Of a stretch of 64,000 nt of DNA, positions 11,250 to 21,269 are shown piece by piece. Position 1 is the stretch's first letter, and each line of letters begins with the position of its first letter. Made by a program: the position numbers and the translations under genes. Source of the DNA: Streptomyces marianii (GTDB lineage Bacteria; Actinomycetota; Actinomycetes; Streptomycetales; Streptomycetaceae); the NCBI RefSeq assembly GCF_005795905.1, contig NZ_VAWE01000001.1, forward strand, positions 3,010,501 through 3,074,500. Reading direction: 5' to 3'. Below the pieces are notes generated by a model, which saw only the letters and a list, made by a program, of their open reading frames with translations, searched no databases and was not told where the DNA came from.

Positions 11250-12656
11250 ATGTCCGACGCGAGCGAGACCGCAGGCCGTCACCGGATCGAGTACGACTCC
11301 ATGGGGGAGGTGCGGGTGCCGGAAGCCGCCAAGTGGCGGGCCCAGACCCAGCGGGCCGTGGAGAACTTCCCGATCTCCGGACAACGGCTGGAACGCGCCC
11401 ATGTGGAGGCGCTGGCCCGGATCAAGGCAGGCGCCGCCAAGGTCAACGCGGAGCTCGGCGTGCTGGACGAGGACATCGCCCGGGCCGTCCAGGACGCGGC
11501 CACGGAGGTCGCCGAGGGCCGCTGGGACGACCACTTCCCCGTCGACGTCTTCCAGACCGGCTCGGGGACGTCGTCCAACATGAACATGAACGAGGTCCTG
11601 GCCACCCTGGCGAGCGAGCGCCTCGGCCGCGACGTGCACCCCAACGACCACGTCAACGCCTCGCAGTCGTCCAACGACGTCTTCCCCTCCTCGATCCACA
11701 TCGCCGCGACGGCGGCCGTGACGAGGGACCTGGTTCCCGCGCTGGAGCAACTGGCGTTGGCGCTGGAGCGCAAGGCCGGGGAGTTCGCCGGCGTGGTGAA
11801 GTCCGGCCGTACGCACCTGATGGACGCGACACCGGTGACTCTCGGCCAGGAGTTCGGCGGCTACGCGGCGCAGATCCGGTACGGGATCGAACGGCTGAAC
11901 GCGTCGCTGCCGCGGCTGGCCGAACTCCCGCTCGGCGGTACGGCGGTGGGCACGGGCATCAACACACCTCCCGGGTTCCCGGCAGCGGTCATCGCCGAGG
12001 TGGCGCGGACGACCGGGCTGCCGCTGACCGAGGCGCGCAACCACTTCGAGGCACAGGGCGCCAGGGACGGGCTGGTCGAGACGAGCGGCCAGCTGCGGAC
12101 GATCGCCGTCTCGCTCACCAAGATCTCGAACGATCTGTGCTGGATGGCGAGCGGGCCGCGCACCGGGCTCGCCGAGATCCGGCTGCCCGACCTCCAGCCG
12201 GGTTCCTCGATCATGCCGGGCAAGGTCAACCCGGTCGTCCCCGAGGCCGTCCTCATGGTGGCAGCCCAGGTCATGGGCAACGACACGACGGTCGCGGTGG
12301 CGGGCGCGGCGGGCAACTTCGAGCTGAACGTGATGCTCCCGGTGATGGCCAAGAACCTGCTGGAGTCGGTGCGGTTGCTCGCGAGCGCGTCCCGGCTGCT
12401 CGCCGGGCGCACCGTGGACGGCATCACGGCGGACGAGGAGCGGGCCCGCGAGTACGCCGAGTCGTCCCCCTCCGTCGTCACCCCGCTCAACAAGTACATC
12501 GGGTACGAGGAGGCCGCGAAGGTCGCCAAGAGGTCGCTGGCCGAGCGGAAGACGATCCGTGAAGTGGTCCTGGAGGGCGGGTACGTGGAGCGCGGCGCGC
12601 TCACGCTCGAGCAGTTGGACGAGGCGCTCGACGTGCTGCGGATGACCCGCCCCTGA
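11250..12656 (+). CDS. fumC: Fumarate hydratase, class II
   Basis: Oxygen-stable TCA-cycle fumarase of the aspartase/fumarase superfamily, 468 aa. Visible blocks are [35 protein letters not shown] and [17 protein letters not shown]. The superfamily signature [12 protein letters not shown] is the mobile catalytic serine loop. AGGAGG at 11237 lies 7 bp before ATG 11250, which fixes the start. It is separated from the class I gene by a terminator, so the two are probably expressed independently. Confidence 0.96.
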   Translation: MSDASETAGRHRIEYDSMGEVRVPEAAKWRAQTQRAVENFPISGQRLERAHVEALARIKAGAAKVNAELGVLDEDIARAVQDAATEVAEGRWDDHFPVDVFQTGSGTSSNMNMNEVLATLASERLGRDVHPNDHVNASQSSNDVFPSSIHIAATAAVTRDLVPALEQLALALERKAGEFAGVVKSGRTHLMDATPVTLGQEFGGYAAQIRYGIERLNASLPRLAELPLGGTAVGTGINTPPGFPAAVIAEVARTTGLPLTEARNHFEAQGARDGLVETSGQLRTIAVSLTKISNDLCWMASGPRTGLAEIRLPDLQPGSSIMPGKVNPVVPEAVLMVAAQVMGNDTTVAVAGAAGNFELNVMLPVMAKNLLESVRLLASASRLLAGRTVDGITADEERAREYAESSPSVVTPLNKYIGYEEAAKVAKRSLAERKTIREVVLEGGYVERGALTLEQLDEALDVLRMTRP

Positions 12657-12704
12657 GGTGCTCGCCGGGGCGAACGTTGCCTGACGCGGCACTAGGATCT
12701 CTGC

Positions 12705-13370
12705 ATGACGGGATCGGCGGGCTCTGAGCACTGGGCGCCGGGGGAGCAGATCCTCTGGCGGTATCGCGGCAACGGCTCCTCCGACGTGCACATCTGCAGA
12801 CCCGTGACCGTGGTCCGGGACACCGACGAGTTGCTGGCGGTGTGGATGGCCCCGGGCACCGAGTGCGTGAAACCGGTGCTCGCCGACGGGACGCCCGTGC
12901 ACCACGAACCGCTCGCCACGCGGTACACGTCGCCCCGGACGACCGTGCGCGCCCGCTGGTCCGGAGCGGGCGTGCTGAAGCTGGCCAGACCCGGCGACGC
13001 GTGGTCGGTGTGGCTCTTCTGGGAACAGGGCTGGCAGTTCAGGAACTGGTACGTGAACCTGGAGGAACCGCATCTGCGTTGGTCCGGCGGGATCGACTCC
13101 GAGGATCATTTTCTGGACATCGCCGTGCAGCCGGACCGCAACTGGCAGTGGCTGGACGAGGACGAGCTCGAACAGGCGTGCACGGCCGGACTGATGGGCG
13201 AGGAAAAGGCGCGGCTGGTGCGTGCGGCCGGGCTGGAGGCGGTCGAGGTGATCGGCGACTGGGGCCCGCCGTACTGCGACGGCTGGGAGGGGTGGCGGCC
13301 CGACCCGAGCTGGCCTGTACCGAAGCTTCCGGCCGACTGGAATCGGACCCCCGCACCCACGTCCGCATGA
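12705..13370 (+). CDS. DUF402 domain protein (FomD-like fold)
   Basis: The 221-aa protein carries DUF402 features: LWRYRGNGSSDVHICRPVTVV, SVWLFWEQGWQFRNWYVNLEEPH and LDIAVQPDRNWQWLDEDELEQA. DUF402 proteins include nucleoside/nucleotide phosphatases and FomD, which hydrolyses CMP-linked intermediates using two divalent metals. The substrate here is unknown. The adjacent DxxD/ExxE-rich segments fit metal ligands. It sits alone between fumC and the SpoIIE-type gene. Confidence 0.8.
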   Translation: MTGSAGSEHWAPGEQILWRYRGNGSSDVHICRPVTVVRDTDELLAVWMAPGTECVKPVLADGTPVHHEPLATRYTSPRTTVRARWSGAGVLKLARPGDAWSVWLFWEQGWQFRNWYVNLEEPHLRWSGGIDSEDHFLDIAVQPDRNWQWLDEDELEQACTAGLMGEEKARLVRAAGLEAVEVIGDWGPPYCDGWEGWRPDPSWPVPKLPADWNRTPAPTSA

Positions 13371-13499
13371 CGACGCCGTGAGACCCTTGATGCGCCCCCG
13401 GGGTTGAAACGTAGGATCGTCCTCCGCAAGGCCACATGGCATCAACGATTGAGCGCAGTACAAAAACTGACCGTAAGTCATCACAAGGGGGACTGAACC

Positions 13500-13793
13500 G
13501 TGCCGGATGTGCGCCCGGATCTCCCCCGATCTGTCGACGCCCCGCCCGGATTGGGTATGGGCTATATCGACCTTCCAGGGGCGTTGCCGCCCCGGGCCCG
13601 GGGCGTGTTGGCCCGATGGTCCCGGGAACCGCGGCGCAGCCAAGATCGTCACCGCCCCCGGAGGCGCACAGCGGCACCCGAGGCGCCGGGACCCGCCGTG
13701 CCGGTCATGCCGGTCGTGCCGTGCCCGGCAGGATCGGCAGGACGGTTCCCAGCCTCGCACCACCGGCCCGGACGGACGGAATCCCAGGCGTGA
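13500..13793 (+). CDS. Putative 97-aa ORF translationally coupled to the phosphatase gene
   Basis: GTG 13500 follows AAGGGGGA with good spacing. The product has no recognised domain and is rich in Pro and Arg. Its TGA overlaps the GTG of the next gene as GTGA at 13790-13793, the classic actinobacterial coupling junction. Coding status is uncertain: it may be a real small protein or a leader ORF that sets the translation level of the phosphatase. Confidence 0.45.
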   Translation: MPDVRPDLPRSVDAPPGLGMGYIDLPGALPPRARGVLARWSREPRRSQDRHRPRRRTAAPEAPGPAVPVMPVVPCPAGSAGRFPASHHRPGRTESQA

Positions 13794-15679
13794 CGGAGCA
13801 CCCCACCTCCCACGAAGGCCGGCAGCCCGTGGCTGCCCGGCCGCAGGAGCGCACCCGGCCGCGGCAGGAGGCCGCCGCCGACGCCCCCCTGCCGGCCGCG
13901 GCCACCGCGGTCCCGCCGCAGCCGACCGCGCCCCCGGAGCCGCCGCAGGATCCCGCCGGCCTGGCGCGCCGCGAGGGCGACCGGCTGCGTTTCGTCGGGG
14001 CGGCGACCCGGCGGATCGCCCGCGGAATAGACCTGGACGAGATCGTGCTCGGGCTGTGCCGGGCCACGGTGCCCACGTTCTCCGACGCGATCCTGGTGTA
14101 CCTGCGGGACCCGCTGCCCGTGGGCGACGAGCGGCCGGTGGCGCCGTTCGTGCTGAGGCTCCGCCGGACCGACAGGTTGCGCTTGACCGACGAGGACACC
14201 GACGGCGCTCTGATCGGCGGCGCCCAGGTGCCGGTGCTCGGCACCCCGGCGGACGTGGCTCCGGCCGCCGAACTGTGCGAGGTGATCTCCGGCGGTGCGC
14301 TCGCGGAGGTGCTGCGGGGTGTGCGCCCGGTCTTCGGCGACTCGGCCGCGGCCCGGGCCGCGCTGCCCGAACTGCTGGGCGACGGCAAGACCCTGCCCGC
14401 GGGGCAGCGGGCGATCCTGGCCCCGCTGCGCGGCCGGCGCCGGGTCACCGGCGCCGCGATCTTCCTGCGGCGTCCGGACCGGCCGGCCTTCGAGCCGGAC
14501 GATCTGCTCGTGGCCGCCCAGCTGGCGACGCACACCGCGCTCGGCATCGACAAGGCGGTCCTGTACGGCCGTGAGGCGTACATCGCGGACGAGCTGCAGC
14601 GCACGATGCTGCCCGAGGGGCTGCCGCAGCCGACCGGCGTAAGGCTGGCCTCGCGCTATCTCCCGGCCGCGGAGACGGCCCGGGTCGGCGGCGACTGGTA
14701 CGACGCCATCCCGCTGCCCGGCAGCCGGGTCGCGCTGGTCGTCGGCGACGTCATGGGCCACTCGATGACCTCGGCCGCGATCATGGGCCAGCTGCGGACG
14801 ACGGCCCAGACCCTCGCCGGTCTGGACCTGCCGCCGCAGGAGGTGCTGCACCACCTCGACGAGCAGGCACAGCGGCTCGGCACCGACCGCATGGCGACCT
14901 GCCTGTACGCGGTCTACGACCCTGTGTCGCACCGGATCACGATCGCCAACGCCGGCCATCCGCCGCCGATACTGCTGCACCTCGGCGGCCGGGCGGAGGT
15001 CCTGCGGGTGCCGCCGGGCGCCCCCATCGGCGTGGGCGGGGTGGACTTCGAGGCCGTGGAGCTGGACGCGCCCGCCGGGGCGACGCTGCTGCTGTACACG
15101 GACGGGCTGGTGGAGTCGCGGCTGCGGGACGTGTGGACCGGGATCGAGCAGCTGAGGGAGCGGCTGGCCGCGACGGCGCAGCTCACCGGCCCCGACCACC
15201 CGCCGCCGCTGGAGGCGCTCTGCGACGACGTGCTGGACATGCTCGGCCCGGGCGACCGGGACGACGACATCGCGCTGCTCGCGGCACGTTTCGACGGGAT
15301 CGCTCCGAGTGACGTCGCCTACTGGTTCCTGGAGCCGGAGGACTCCGCCCCCGGCCGGGCCCGCCGACTGGCCCGCAGGGCGCTGGCACGTTGGGGCCTG
15401 GAGGAACTGTCCGACTCGGTGGAACTGCTGGTCAGCGAGGTGGTGACCAATGCCGTTCGGTACGCGGAGCGGCCGGTGACCCTGCGGCTCCTGCGCACCG
15501 AGGTGCTGCGGTGCGAGGTCGGCGACGACTCCCCGCAGCTGCCCCGCCAGCGGCGGGCCCGGGACACGGACGAGGGCGGCCGCGGGCTGTTCCTGGTGAA
15601 CCGGCTGGCCAGACGGTGGGGGGCGACGCGGCTCTCCACGGGCAAGGTCGTCTGGTTCGAGCTGTCCACTCAGGCGTGA
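13790..15679 (+). CDS. SpoIIE-family PP2C phosphatase with GAF and HATPase_c_2 domains
   Basis: This 629-aa signalling protein begins with a Pro/Arg-rich tail (about 1-55). A GAF-like sensor (about 60-240) follows. Next is a SpoIIE/PP2C Ser/Thr phosphatase (about 250-480) with the metal-binding segments RVGGDWYDAIPLPGSRVALVVGDVMGHS and LLLYTDGLVESR...DDDIALLAAR. The C-terminal anti-sigma-type kinase domain (about 500-625) has the N-box SEVVTNAVRYA and the G-box GGRGLFLV. Such fusions control sigma factors through anti-anti-sigma phosphorylation. The start GTG overlaps the upstream ORF stop; the open frame continues 118 codons upstream but lacks a conserved domain. Confidence 0.88.
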   Translation: MTEHPTSHEGRQPVAARPQERTRPRQEAAADAPLPAAATAVPPQPTAPPEPPQDPAGLARREGDRLRFVGAATRRIARGIDLDEIVLGLCRATVPTFSDAILVYLRDPLPVGDERPVAPFVLRLRRTDRLRLTDEDTDGALIGGAQVPVLGTPADVAPAAELCEVISGGALAEVLRGVRPVFGDSAAARAALPELLGDGKTLPAGQRAILAPLRGRRRVTGAAIFLRRPDRPAFEPDDLLVAAQLATHTALGIDKAVLYGREAYIADELQRTMLPEGLPQPTGVRLASRYLPAAETARVGGDWYDAIPLPGSRVALVVGDVMGHSMTSAAIMGQLRTTAQTLAGLDLPPQEVLHHLDEQAQRLGTDRMATCLYAVYDPVSHRITIANAGHPPPILLHLGGRAEVLRVPPGAPIGVGGVDFEAVELDAPAGATLLLYTDGLVESRLRDVWTGIEQLRERLAATAQLTGPDHPPPLEALCDDVLDMLGPGDRDDDIALLAARFDGIAPSDVAYWFLEPEDSAPGRARRLARRALARWGLEELSDSVELLVSEVVTNAVRYAERPVTLRLLRTEVLRCEVGDDSPQLPRQRRARDTDEGGRGLFLVNRLARRWGATRLSTGKVVWFELSTQA

Positions 15680-15795
15680 CTCTATGGGGACCAATCCTGG
15701 ATCCGGTCCAAATGTTGCCGACTTCGCATGTGAGGAGTTGACTGGGGCACACGGCCGAAGCGACCACATTCCCCTCGATGGACGGGAGGACGCTC

Positions 15796-17259
15796 GTGAC
15801 CGAGTCACCCCCCAAGGCTTCGTACACGACGAGCAACCACGGCATTCCCGTGGAGAGCGACGAGCACTCGCTGACCGTGGGGCCGGACGGCCCGATCCTT
15901 CTGCAGGACCACTACCTGATCGAGAAGATGGCCCAGTTCAACCGGGAACGGGTCCCCGAGCGGGTGGTGCACGCCAAGGGCTCCGGCGCGTACGGCTTCT
16001 TCGAAGTCACCAACGACGTCAGCCAGTTCACCAAGGCCGACCTGTTCCAGCCGGGCAGGCGCACCGAGATGCTGGCCCGGTTCTCCACGGTCGCCGGTGA
16101 GCAGGGTTCCCCGGACACCTGGCGCGACCCGCGCGGCTTCGCGCTGAAGTTCTACACCGGGCAGGGCAACTACGATCTGGTCGGCAACAACACGCCGGTC
16201 TTCTTCGTACGCGACACGATCAAGTTCCAGGACTTCATCAGGTCGCAGAAGCGCCACCCGGCCACCGGGTTGCGCGACAACGACATGCAGTGGGACTTCT
16301 GGACCCTCTCCCCCGAGTCGGCGCACCAGGTCACCTGGCTGATGGGCGACCGGGGCATCCCCAAGACCTACCGCCACATGAACGGCTACGGATCACACAC
16401 CTACATGTGGATCAACGGTGCCGGTGAGCGGTTCTGGGTGAAGTACCACTTCAAGACCGACCAGGGCATCGACTTCCTCACCCAGGAGGAGGCCGACGAA
16501 CTCGCCGGTTCCGACGCGGACCGGCACCGGCGCGATCTGTACGACTCGATCGAGGCCGGGAACGCGCCCTCATGGACCCTGAAGGTCCAGATCATGCCGT
16601 TCGAGGACGCCGCGGACTACCGGTTCAACCCCTTCGACCTGACGAAGGTGTGGCCGCACGGGGACTACCCGCTGATCGACGTGGGCCGGATGACACTGAA
16701 CCGGAACCCGGAGGACTACTTCATCCATATCGAGCAGGCCGCCTTCGAACCGTCGAACATGGTTCCGGGCATCGGCCCCTCGCCGGACAAGATGCTGCTC
16801 GGCCGGCTGTTCTCGTACCCGGACACCCACCGGTACAGGATCGGCCCCAACTACGCGCAACTGCCGCCCAACCGGCCGCACGCGCCGGTGAACTCGTACG
16901 CCAAGGACGGCCCGATGCGCTACGCGCCGTCCTACGCCGCGCGGCCCTACGCCCCGAACTCCTACGGCGGCCCGGCCGCCGACTTCGCGCGCTTCGGCGA
17001 CCCCGCGGGGTGGGCGACGGCCGGTGAGATGGTGCGTGAGGCGTACAAGTTGCACCGCGAGGACGACGACTGGGGCCAGGCGGGGACGATGGTCCGCAAC
17101 GTCCTGAACGACGCCGCCCGTTCACGGCTGGTGTCGAACGTCAGCGGCCATCTGAAGCAGGGCGTCTCACGACCGGTGCTGGACCGGGCGGTGCAGTACT
17201 GGCGCAACATCGACAAGGAGATCGGCGACCGGATCTCCAAGGAGGTCAACGGAGGCTGA
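15796..17259 (+). CDS. Monofunctional haem catalase, clade 3
   Basis: Converts hydrogen peroxide to water and oxygen. At 487 aa it has the small-subunit layout. The catalytic region [20 protein letters not shown] carries the active-site His in VVHAKG. The distal segment is [14 protein letters not shown] with the catalytic Asn in GNN. The proximal haem-ligand region [17 protein letters not shown] supplies the Tyr ligand in [14 protein letters not shown] at 15785 lies 6 bp before GTG 15796, so that start was chosen over ATG 15778. It ends at a strong terminator. Confidence 0.94.
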   Translation: MTESPPKASYTTSNHGIPVESDEHSLTVGPDGPILLQDHYLIEKMAQFNRERVPERVVHAKGSGAYGFFEVTNDVSQFTKADLFQPGRRTEMLARFSTVAGEQGSPDTWRDPRGFALKFYTGQGNYDLVGNNTPVFFVRDTIKFQDFIRSQKRHPATGLRDNDMQWDFWTLSPESAHQVTWLMGDRGIPKTYRHMNGYGSHTYMWINGAGERFWVKYHFKTDQGIDFLTQEEADELAGSDADRHRRDLYDSIEAGNAPSWTLKVQIMPFEDAADYRFNPFDLTKVWPHGDYPLIDVGRMTLNRNPEDYFIHIEQAAFEPSNMVPGIGPSPDKMLLGRLFSYPDTHRYRIGPNYAQLPPNRPHAPVNSYAKDGPMRYAPSYAARPYAPNSYGGPAADFARFGDPAGWATAGEMVREAYKLHREDDDWGQAGTMVRNVLNDAARSRLVSNVSGHLKQGVSRPVLDRAVQYWRNIDKEIGDRISKEVNGG

Positions 17260-17283
17260 CCGCCCGCCTCCGTGCGACCACAC

Positions 17284-17315
17284 GGAAGGCCCGGCGCTCC
17301 GGCGCCGGGCCTTCC
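17284..17315 (+). terminator. Hairpin terminator after the catalase gene
   Basis: A perfect 14-bp stem with a 4-nt loop begins 24 bp after the catalase stop codon. Confidence 0.8.
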
Positions 17316-17340
17316 CGGGTCTGGCGGCCCCCGTGTCCCG

Positions 17341-17375
17341 AGGGCTGTCCCACGGTTCCCCCGGGGGACAGCCCT
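17341..17375 (-). terminator. Hairpin terminator of the penicillin-binding protein gene
   Basis: An 11-bp perfect stem (AGGGCTGTCCC and its complement) abuts the minus-strand stop codon. Together with the previous hairpin it insulates the two convergent genes. Confidence 0.7.
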
Positions 17376-19672
17376 CAGGTGTTCTGGGGCCGGGGCGGCC
17401 GCGCGCCGGACGTCGTCCCCGCCGTCGTCCCGTCCGTGGTGCCGGAATCGGTTCCGCCGTCGCTCTCGCCGCCCTCCGTGGTGCCGGAGTCGGTCCCGCC
17501 GCCCTCGGTGGTACCGCTGTCGGTGCCCTCCGTGGTGCCCGTCGAGTCGCCCGGCCCCGTGGACTCGTCGCCCGACTGCGACGGATCGGGTGAGTTGCTC
17601 GGCCGGTCGTCCGGCTGCTCCGACTGCGACGGCTCGTCCGAGGGCTCCTCCGGCTCCTCGCTCTCGGAGGGCGACCCGCTCGGACTCGCCGGGAGCTCCT
17701 CCTGCACCGGCTCCAGGAGATCCAGGTCGAACCGCTCGTCCGAGCCGCCGCCGAGCGCACCGGTCGTGTACTGCTGCCAGATCATGGCCGGCACGCCACC
17801 GCCGTTGGCGCGGCCCTCGTTGACGGTATCGGTCAGAGTGACCTGACGACCCTTGGCGTCCTCTCCGAACAGGCCGACGGCGGTCACCAGTTCGGGCGTG
17901 TACCCCACGAACCAGGCCGAGCGGTTGTTCTCCGAGGTGCCGGTCTTGCCGGCCGCGGAGTAGTCGCCCTGGGCGTTGCGCCCGGAGCCGTTCCGCACCA
18001 CGCCGGTCATGGCCTGGGTCACGGTGTCGGCGGCCTCCCGGCTGATGACCCGGTCACCGCCCTCGGGCGCGGCTCCCGCCTCGCGGGTCCGGTGCTTGAC
18101 GTCCTTCACGATCGACGGCACGACCTGCTCGCCGTGGTTGTCGAGGGTCGCGTAGACCGCTGCCATGTCCCAGGTCGAGGCGCCCATCGTGCCGAGCGAC
18201 ATCGCCGGCCGCACCGGCCAGCCCTCGCCGTCGTGCATCCCGAGGCCGACCGCGGTCTCCTTCACGTCGCCGGGGCCGACGTCCACGATCATCTGGGCGT
18301 ACACCGAGTTGATCGAGCTGTTGGTGGCTCTCTGAACGGTGACGGGGCCGTAGCTGCGGTCGTCCTCGTTCTCCGGCGCGAAGGGCGTGTCGCTGCCCTC
18401 CACCGGGCGCTTGCTGTTGCCGTCGTAGATCGTGCTGAGGCCGATCCGCCGGCCGTCCTGGGTCTCGGCCCCGTTCTCCAGTGCGGAGGCGAGCACGACG
18501 GGCTTGAACGTGGACGCGGGCTGGTAGTCGCGCCGGGTGGCGTTGGAGATCCAGTGCTCGGTCGCGCCGACCCCGCCGTACAGGGCGACGACCTTGCCGG
18601 TCTTCGGGTCGACGGAGGTCGCCCCCGCCTGGACGGTCGCGTCGCGCGTGTCGCCCTCGCGGTCGAGCTTCTCCTCCAACTGCTCGCCGACGGCCTCGAC
18701 GAGGGCGTCCTGGCGCTTCTTCTCGATGCTGAGCGTGATCGTCCAGCCGCCGGCCTCGATCTGGTCCTCGCTGACGCCGCGCCTGGCGAGTTCGGCGTTG
18801 GCCGCCTTGACGAGGTATCCGGTCTGCCCCTCCATGCCCGGGGCCGCCTTCGGCTTCTTCGGCACGGGGAACGTGAGGGCCGAACGCGCCGACGCGTCCA
18901 GCCAGTTCTCCCCGACCATGTTGTCCAGGACGTAGTTCCAGCGCTCGGTCACCAGCTTCCTGCCGGCCGGGGACGCCACCGCCCAGTCGTACTGACTGGG
19001 GGCCTGGAGCAGGGCGGCGAGATAGGCGCCCTCGGCGACGGTCAGCTTCTGGGCGTCCTTGCGGTAGTACGCCTGGGCCGCGGCCTGGATGCCGTAGGCG
19101 CCGCGCCCGTAGTAGCTGGTGTTCAGGTAGCCGGCGAGGATCTCGTCCTTGTCCTTCTGCTGGTCCACCTTCAGCGAGATCACCAGCTCCTTGAGCTTGC
19201 GGGTGACCGTCTGGTCCTGGTTCAGGTAGTAGTTCTTGACGTACTGCTGGGTGATCGTGGAGCCACCCTGCTTGCCCCCGCCGGTCAGGGTGTTGAAGAC
19301 ACCACGCGCGGTTCCCTTCAGGTCGACGCCGGAGTCCTTGTAGAAGGTCTTGTTCTCGGCGGCGACGAAGGCCTTCTCGACCTCGTCCGGGATCTTGTCC
19401 AGGCCGACGATCTCGCGGTTGACGGAGCCGGTACGGGCCAGGATGGAGCCGTCGCTGTACTTGTAGACGTTGCTCTCCTTCTCGGCCTGCGCGTTGGCCG
19501 TGGGGACCGGCACCAGCAGGTAGACGATGAAGAGCGCGCCCATGCCCAGCAGGCAGAGGGTGAAGAAGGTGCCCAGCAGCTTCCGCCAGGTGAAGAAGCG
19601 CCGTATCCCCCCGGCCTTGCCCGCCCGGCGCGCGTCGCGCTGCCGGGTTCTCCGCGCTTCCGCTCGGCCCAT
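17375..19672 (-). CDS. Class A penicillin-binding protein (GT51 transglycosylase + transpeptidase)
   Basis: Bifunctional peptidoglycan synthase of 765 aa. A short cytoplasmic basic tail and one membrane segment (about residues 35-57) come first. The GT51 domain has AAENKTFYKDSGVDLKGTARG and GGSTITQQYVKNYYL. The transpeptidase has the catalytic SxxK in PASTFKPVVL, an SxN-like motif in NSSINSVYAQM and KTGTSENNRSAWFVGYTP. A C-terminal tail of about 110 residues is low-complexity Ser/Thr/Gly/Glu, probably wall-spanning. The start is the ATG at 19672. Confidence 0.95.
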   Translation of the reverse strand: MGRAEARRTRQRDARRAGKAGGIRRFFTWRKLLGTFFTLCLLGMGALFIVYLLVPVPTANAQAEKESNVYKYSDGSILARTGSVNREIVGLDKIPDEVEKAFVAAENKTFYKDSGVDLKGTARGVFNTLTGGGKQGGSTITQQYVKNYYLNQDQTVTRKLKELVISLKVDQQKDKDEILAGYLNTSYYGRGAYGIQAAAQAYYRKDAQKLTVAEGAYLAALLQAPSQYDWAVASPAGRKLVTERWNYVLDNMVGENWLDASARSALTFPVPKKPKAAPGMEGQTGYLVKAANAELARRGVSEDQIEAGGWTITLSIEKKRQDALVEAVGEQLEEKLDREGDTRDATVQAGATSVDPKTGKVVALYGGVGATEHWISNATRRDYQPASTFKPVVLASALENGAETQDGRRIGLSTIYDGNSKRPVEGSDTPFAPENEDDRSYGPVTVQRATNSSINSVYAQMIVDVGPGDVKETAVGLGMHDGEGWPVRPAMSLGTMGASTWDMAAVYATLDNHGEQVVPSIVKDVKHRTREAGAAPEGGDRVISREAADTVTQAMTGVVRNGSGRNAQGDYSAAGKTGTSENNRSAWFVGYTPELVTAVGLFGEDAKGRQVTLTDTVNEGRANGGGVPAMIWQQYTTGALGGGSDERFDLDLLEPVQEELPASPSGSPSESEEPEEPSDEPSQSEQPDDRPSNSPDPSQSGDESTGPGDSTGTTEGTDSGTTEGGGTDSGTTEGGESDGGTDSGTTDGTTAGTTSGARPPRPQNT

Positions 19673-19879
19673 CGCTTCTTTACTCCGCTCTCTGTTCCGC
19701 GCTCGTCGTCGGTCGTTGGTCGTGCCGTACCCCGGCGTTCTTCGCCAGACCAGCTCAGAAAGCTAACACCGGTCGCACAGACAAAGGACTACCGATCCGG
19801 TCTTTTCCGGACGTGACAATCAGCACCCGTCTCACAAGGAACCGACTCATGAGGGGTGCACAGGGTTGCCGGTTGAGAT

Positions 19880-19895
19880 AATGTGTAATCACATT
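19880..19895. promoter_or_regulatory. Palindrome AATGTG-TAAT-CACATT upstream of the SPFH gene
   Basis: Perfect 6-bp arms around an AT spacer sit in an AT-rich patch 48 bp upstream of the SPFH start codon. TTGAGA lies 6 bp upstream, at 19873-19878, and CTAGCTAG follows, so the palindrome overlaps the likely promoter core. It could be an operator, possibly for the small ribbon-helix-helix protein of the same operon; this is inference. Confidence 0.4.
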
Positions 19896-19942
19896 GCTAG
19901 CTAGTCGGGCCGCCGGTGCGGCCCGCGGAACGGGGGACGAGA

Positions 19943-20881
19943 ATGCCTGCGACCAGCACATCCCTGCGCCACGACGACGTACCCGAGATGCCCGCGCCGA
20001 AGGTCAGGGAGTTCGCCGCGCACAGCATCAGCGGCGGCCTGGCACTGCTGCTCGTGCTGGCCGGACTCGCGGCCGGCGTCGCACTGATCGCGACGGGCCC
20101 CACAGCGACGGCGACGGCCGCCGCGGCCGCACTGGTCGTGCTCGGAGTCGTCGTGGTGGGCGCCTCCGCCCTCTCGATGTGCGGACTCAACATGATCGCG
20201 CCGGGCGAGGCGCGGGTGGTGCAGCTCTTCGGCCGCTACCGGGGCACGATCCGCACGGACGGACTGCGCTGGGTCAACCCGCTGACCACCCGGACGAAGA
20301 TCTCGACCCGGATCCGCAACCACGAGACCGCGGTGCTCAAGGTCAACGACGCCTACGGCAACCCGATCGAACTCGCCGCGGTGGTCGTGTGGAAGGTCGA
20401 GGACACCGCACAGGCGATGTTCGAGGTGGACGACTTCCGGGAGTTCGTCTCCACCCAGACCGAGGCGGCGGTGCGGCACATCGCGATCGAGTACCCGTAC
20501 GACGCCCACGACGAGGACGGCCTGTCGCTGCGCGGCAACGCCGAGGAGATCACCGAGAAGCTCGCCCTGGAACTGCGCGCACGGGTCGAGGCCGCGGGCG
20601 TCCACATCGTCGAGTCCCGCTTCACCCACCTCGCGTACGCACCCGAGATCGCCTCGGCCATGCTCCAGCGCCAGCAGGCGGGGGCCGTGGTCGCCGCCCG
20701 CCGGGAGATCGTGGACGGCGCGGTCGGCATGGTGGAGACCGCGCTGTCGAGGATCGCCGAGGAGGGCCTCGTGGAGCTGGACGACGAGCGCAAGGCCGCG
20801 ATGGTGTCGAACCTGATGGTGGTGCTCTGCGGGGACCGTGCCGCACAGCCCGTCCTGAACACGGGCACGCTCTACCAGTGA
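19943..20881 (+). CDS. SPFH / Band-7 domain membrane protein
   Basis: The 312-aa protein has two N-terminal membrane segments (about residues 28-50 and 55-78). A prohibitin/stomatin-type SPFH domain (about 85-240) includes GEARVVQLFGRYRGTIRTDGLRWVNP and AVVVWKVEDTAQAMFEVDDFREFV. A coiled helical tail ends with IAEEGLVELDDERKAAMVSNLMVVL. Such proteins organise membrane microdomains. The ATG at 19943 follows GGGGGACGAG. The stop overlaps the next start by GTGA, so the two genes form one translational unit. Confidence 0.88.
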   Translation: MPATSTSLRHDDVPEMPAPKVREFAAHSISGGLALLLVLAGLAAGVALIATGPTATATAAAAALVVLGVVVVGASALSMCGLNMIAPGEARVVQLFGRYRGTIRTDGLRWVNPLTTRTKISTRIRNHETAVLKVNDAYGNPIELAAVVVWKVEDTAQAMFEVDDFREFVSTQTEAAVRHIAIEYPYDAHDEDGLSLRGNAEEITEKLALELRARVEAAGVHIVESRFTHLAYAPEIASAMLQRQQAGAVVAARREIVDGAVGMVETALSRIAEEGLVELDDERKAAMVSNLMVVLCGDRAAQPVLNTGTLYQ

Positions 20882-21090
20882 CCCCTCCCGAACGGAAGCA
20901 GGTGCTTCTGCGGCTCGACCCGGCGGTGTACGAGGCGCTGGCGCGCTGGGCGTCGGACGAACTGCGCAGCGCCAACGCGCAGATCGAGTTCCTGCTGCGC
21001 CGGGCACTGTCGGAGTCGGGCCGGCTGCCCGGCGGCGTCAGGCCCATCCCCCGCCGCGGACGGCCGCCGAAGGCACCGCCCGAGGAGTAG
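20878..21090 (+). CDS. Small ribbon-helix-helix-like protein coupled to the SPFH gene
   Basis: This 70-aa protein starts at the GTG overlapping the SPFH stop (GTGA). Residues 8-45 (KQVLLRLDPAVYEALARWASDELRSANAQIEFLLRRALSE) fit an Arc/CopG ribbon-helix-helix fold: a short beta strand, then two helices with the polar turn SANAQIE. The C-terminal tail is Arg/Pro-rich and ends KAPPEE. Streptomycetes often place such a gene after SPFH genes. It could autoregulate the operon; the target is unknown. Confidence 0.8.
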   Translation: MTPPERKQVLLRLDPAVYEALARWASDELRSANAQIEFLLRRALSESGRLPGGVRPIPRRGRPPKAPPEE

Positions 21091-21269
21091 CCGGGGCCGT
21101 CCGCGGAGGGGGCCCGCCGTTCGGAGACCACCGGCCGGCGAGGCGGCCGCGCGGGAGCCGAGCCCCGGGACGGAAGAGGGGGACGGCACCGGCGGCCGTC
21201 GACCGGGCCGCGGCCGCGGCCGCGCCATGACGGGCGTCGGCGCCGTCGTGGTGCTCCCGATGACGCTCC

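Noticed and set aside
11235..13763. 842-codon minus-strand frame opposite fumC and the DUF402 gene
   Set aside because: Shadow of fumC and its neighbour, with no plausible start site or domain.
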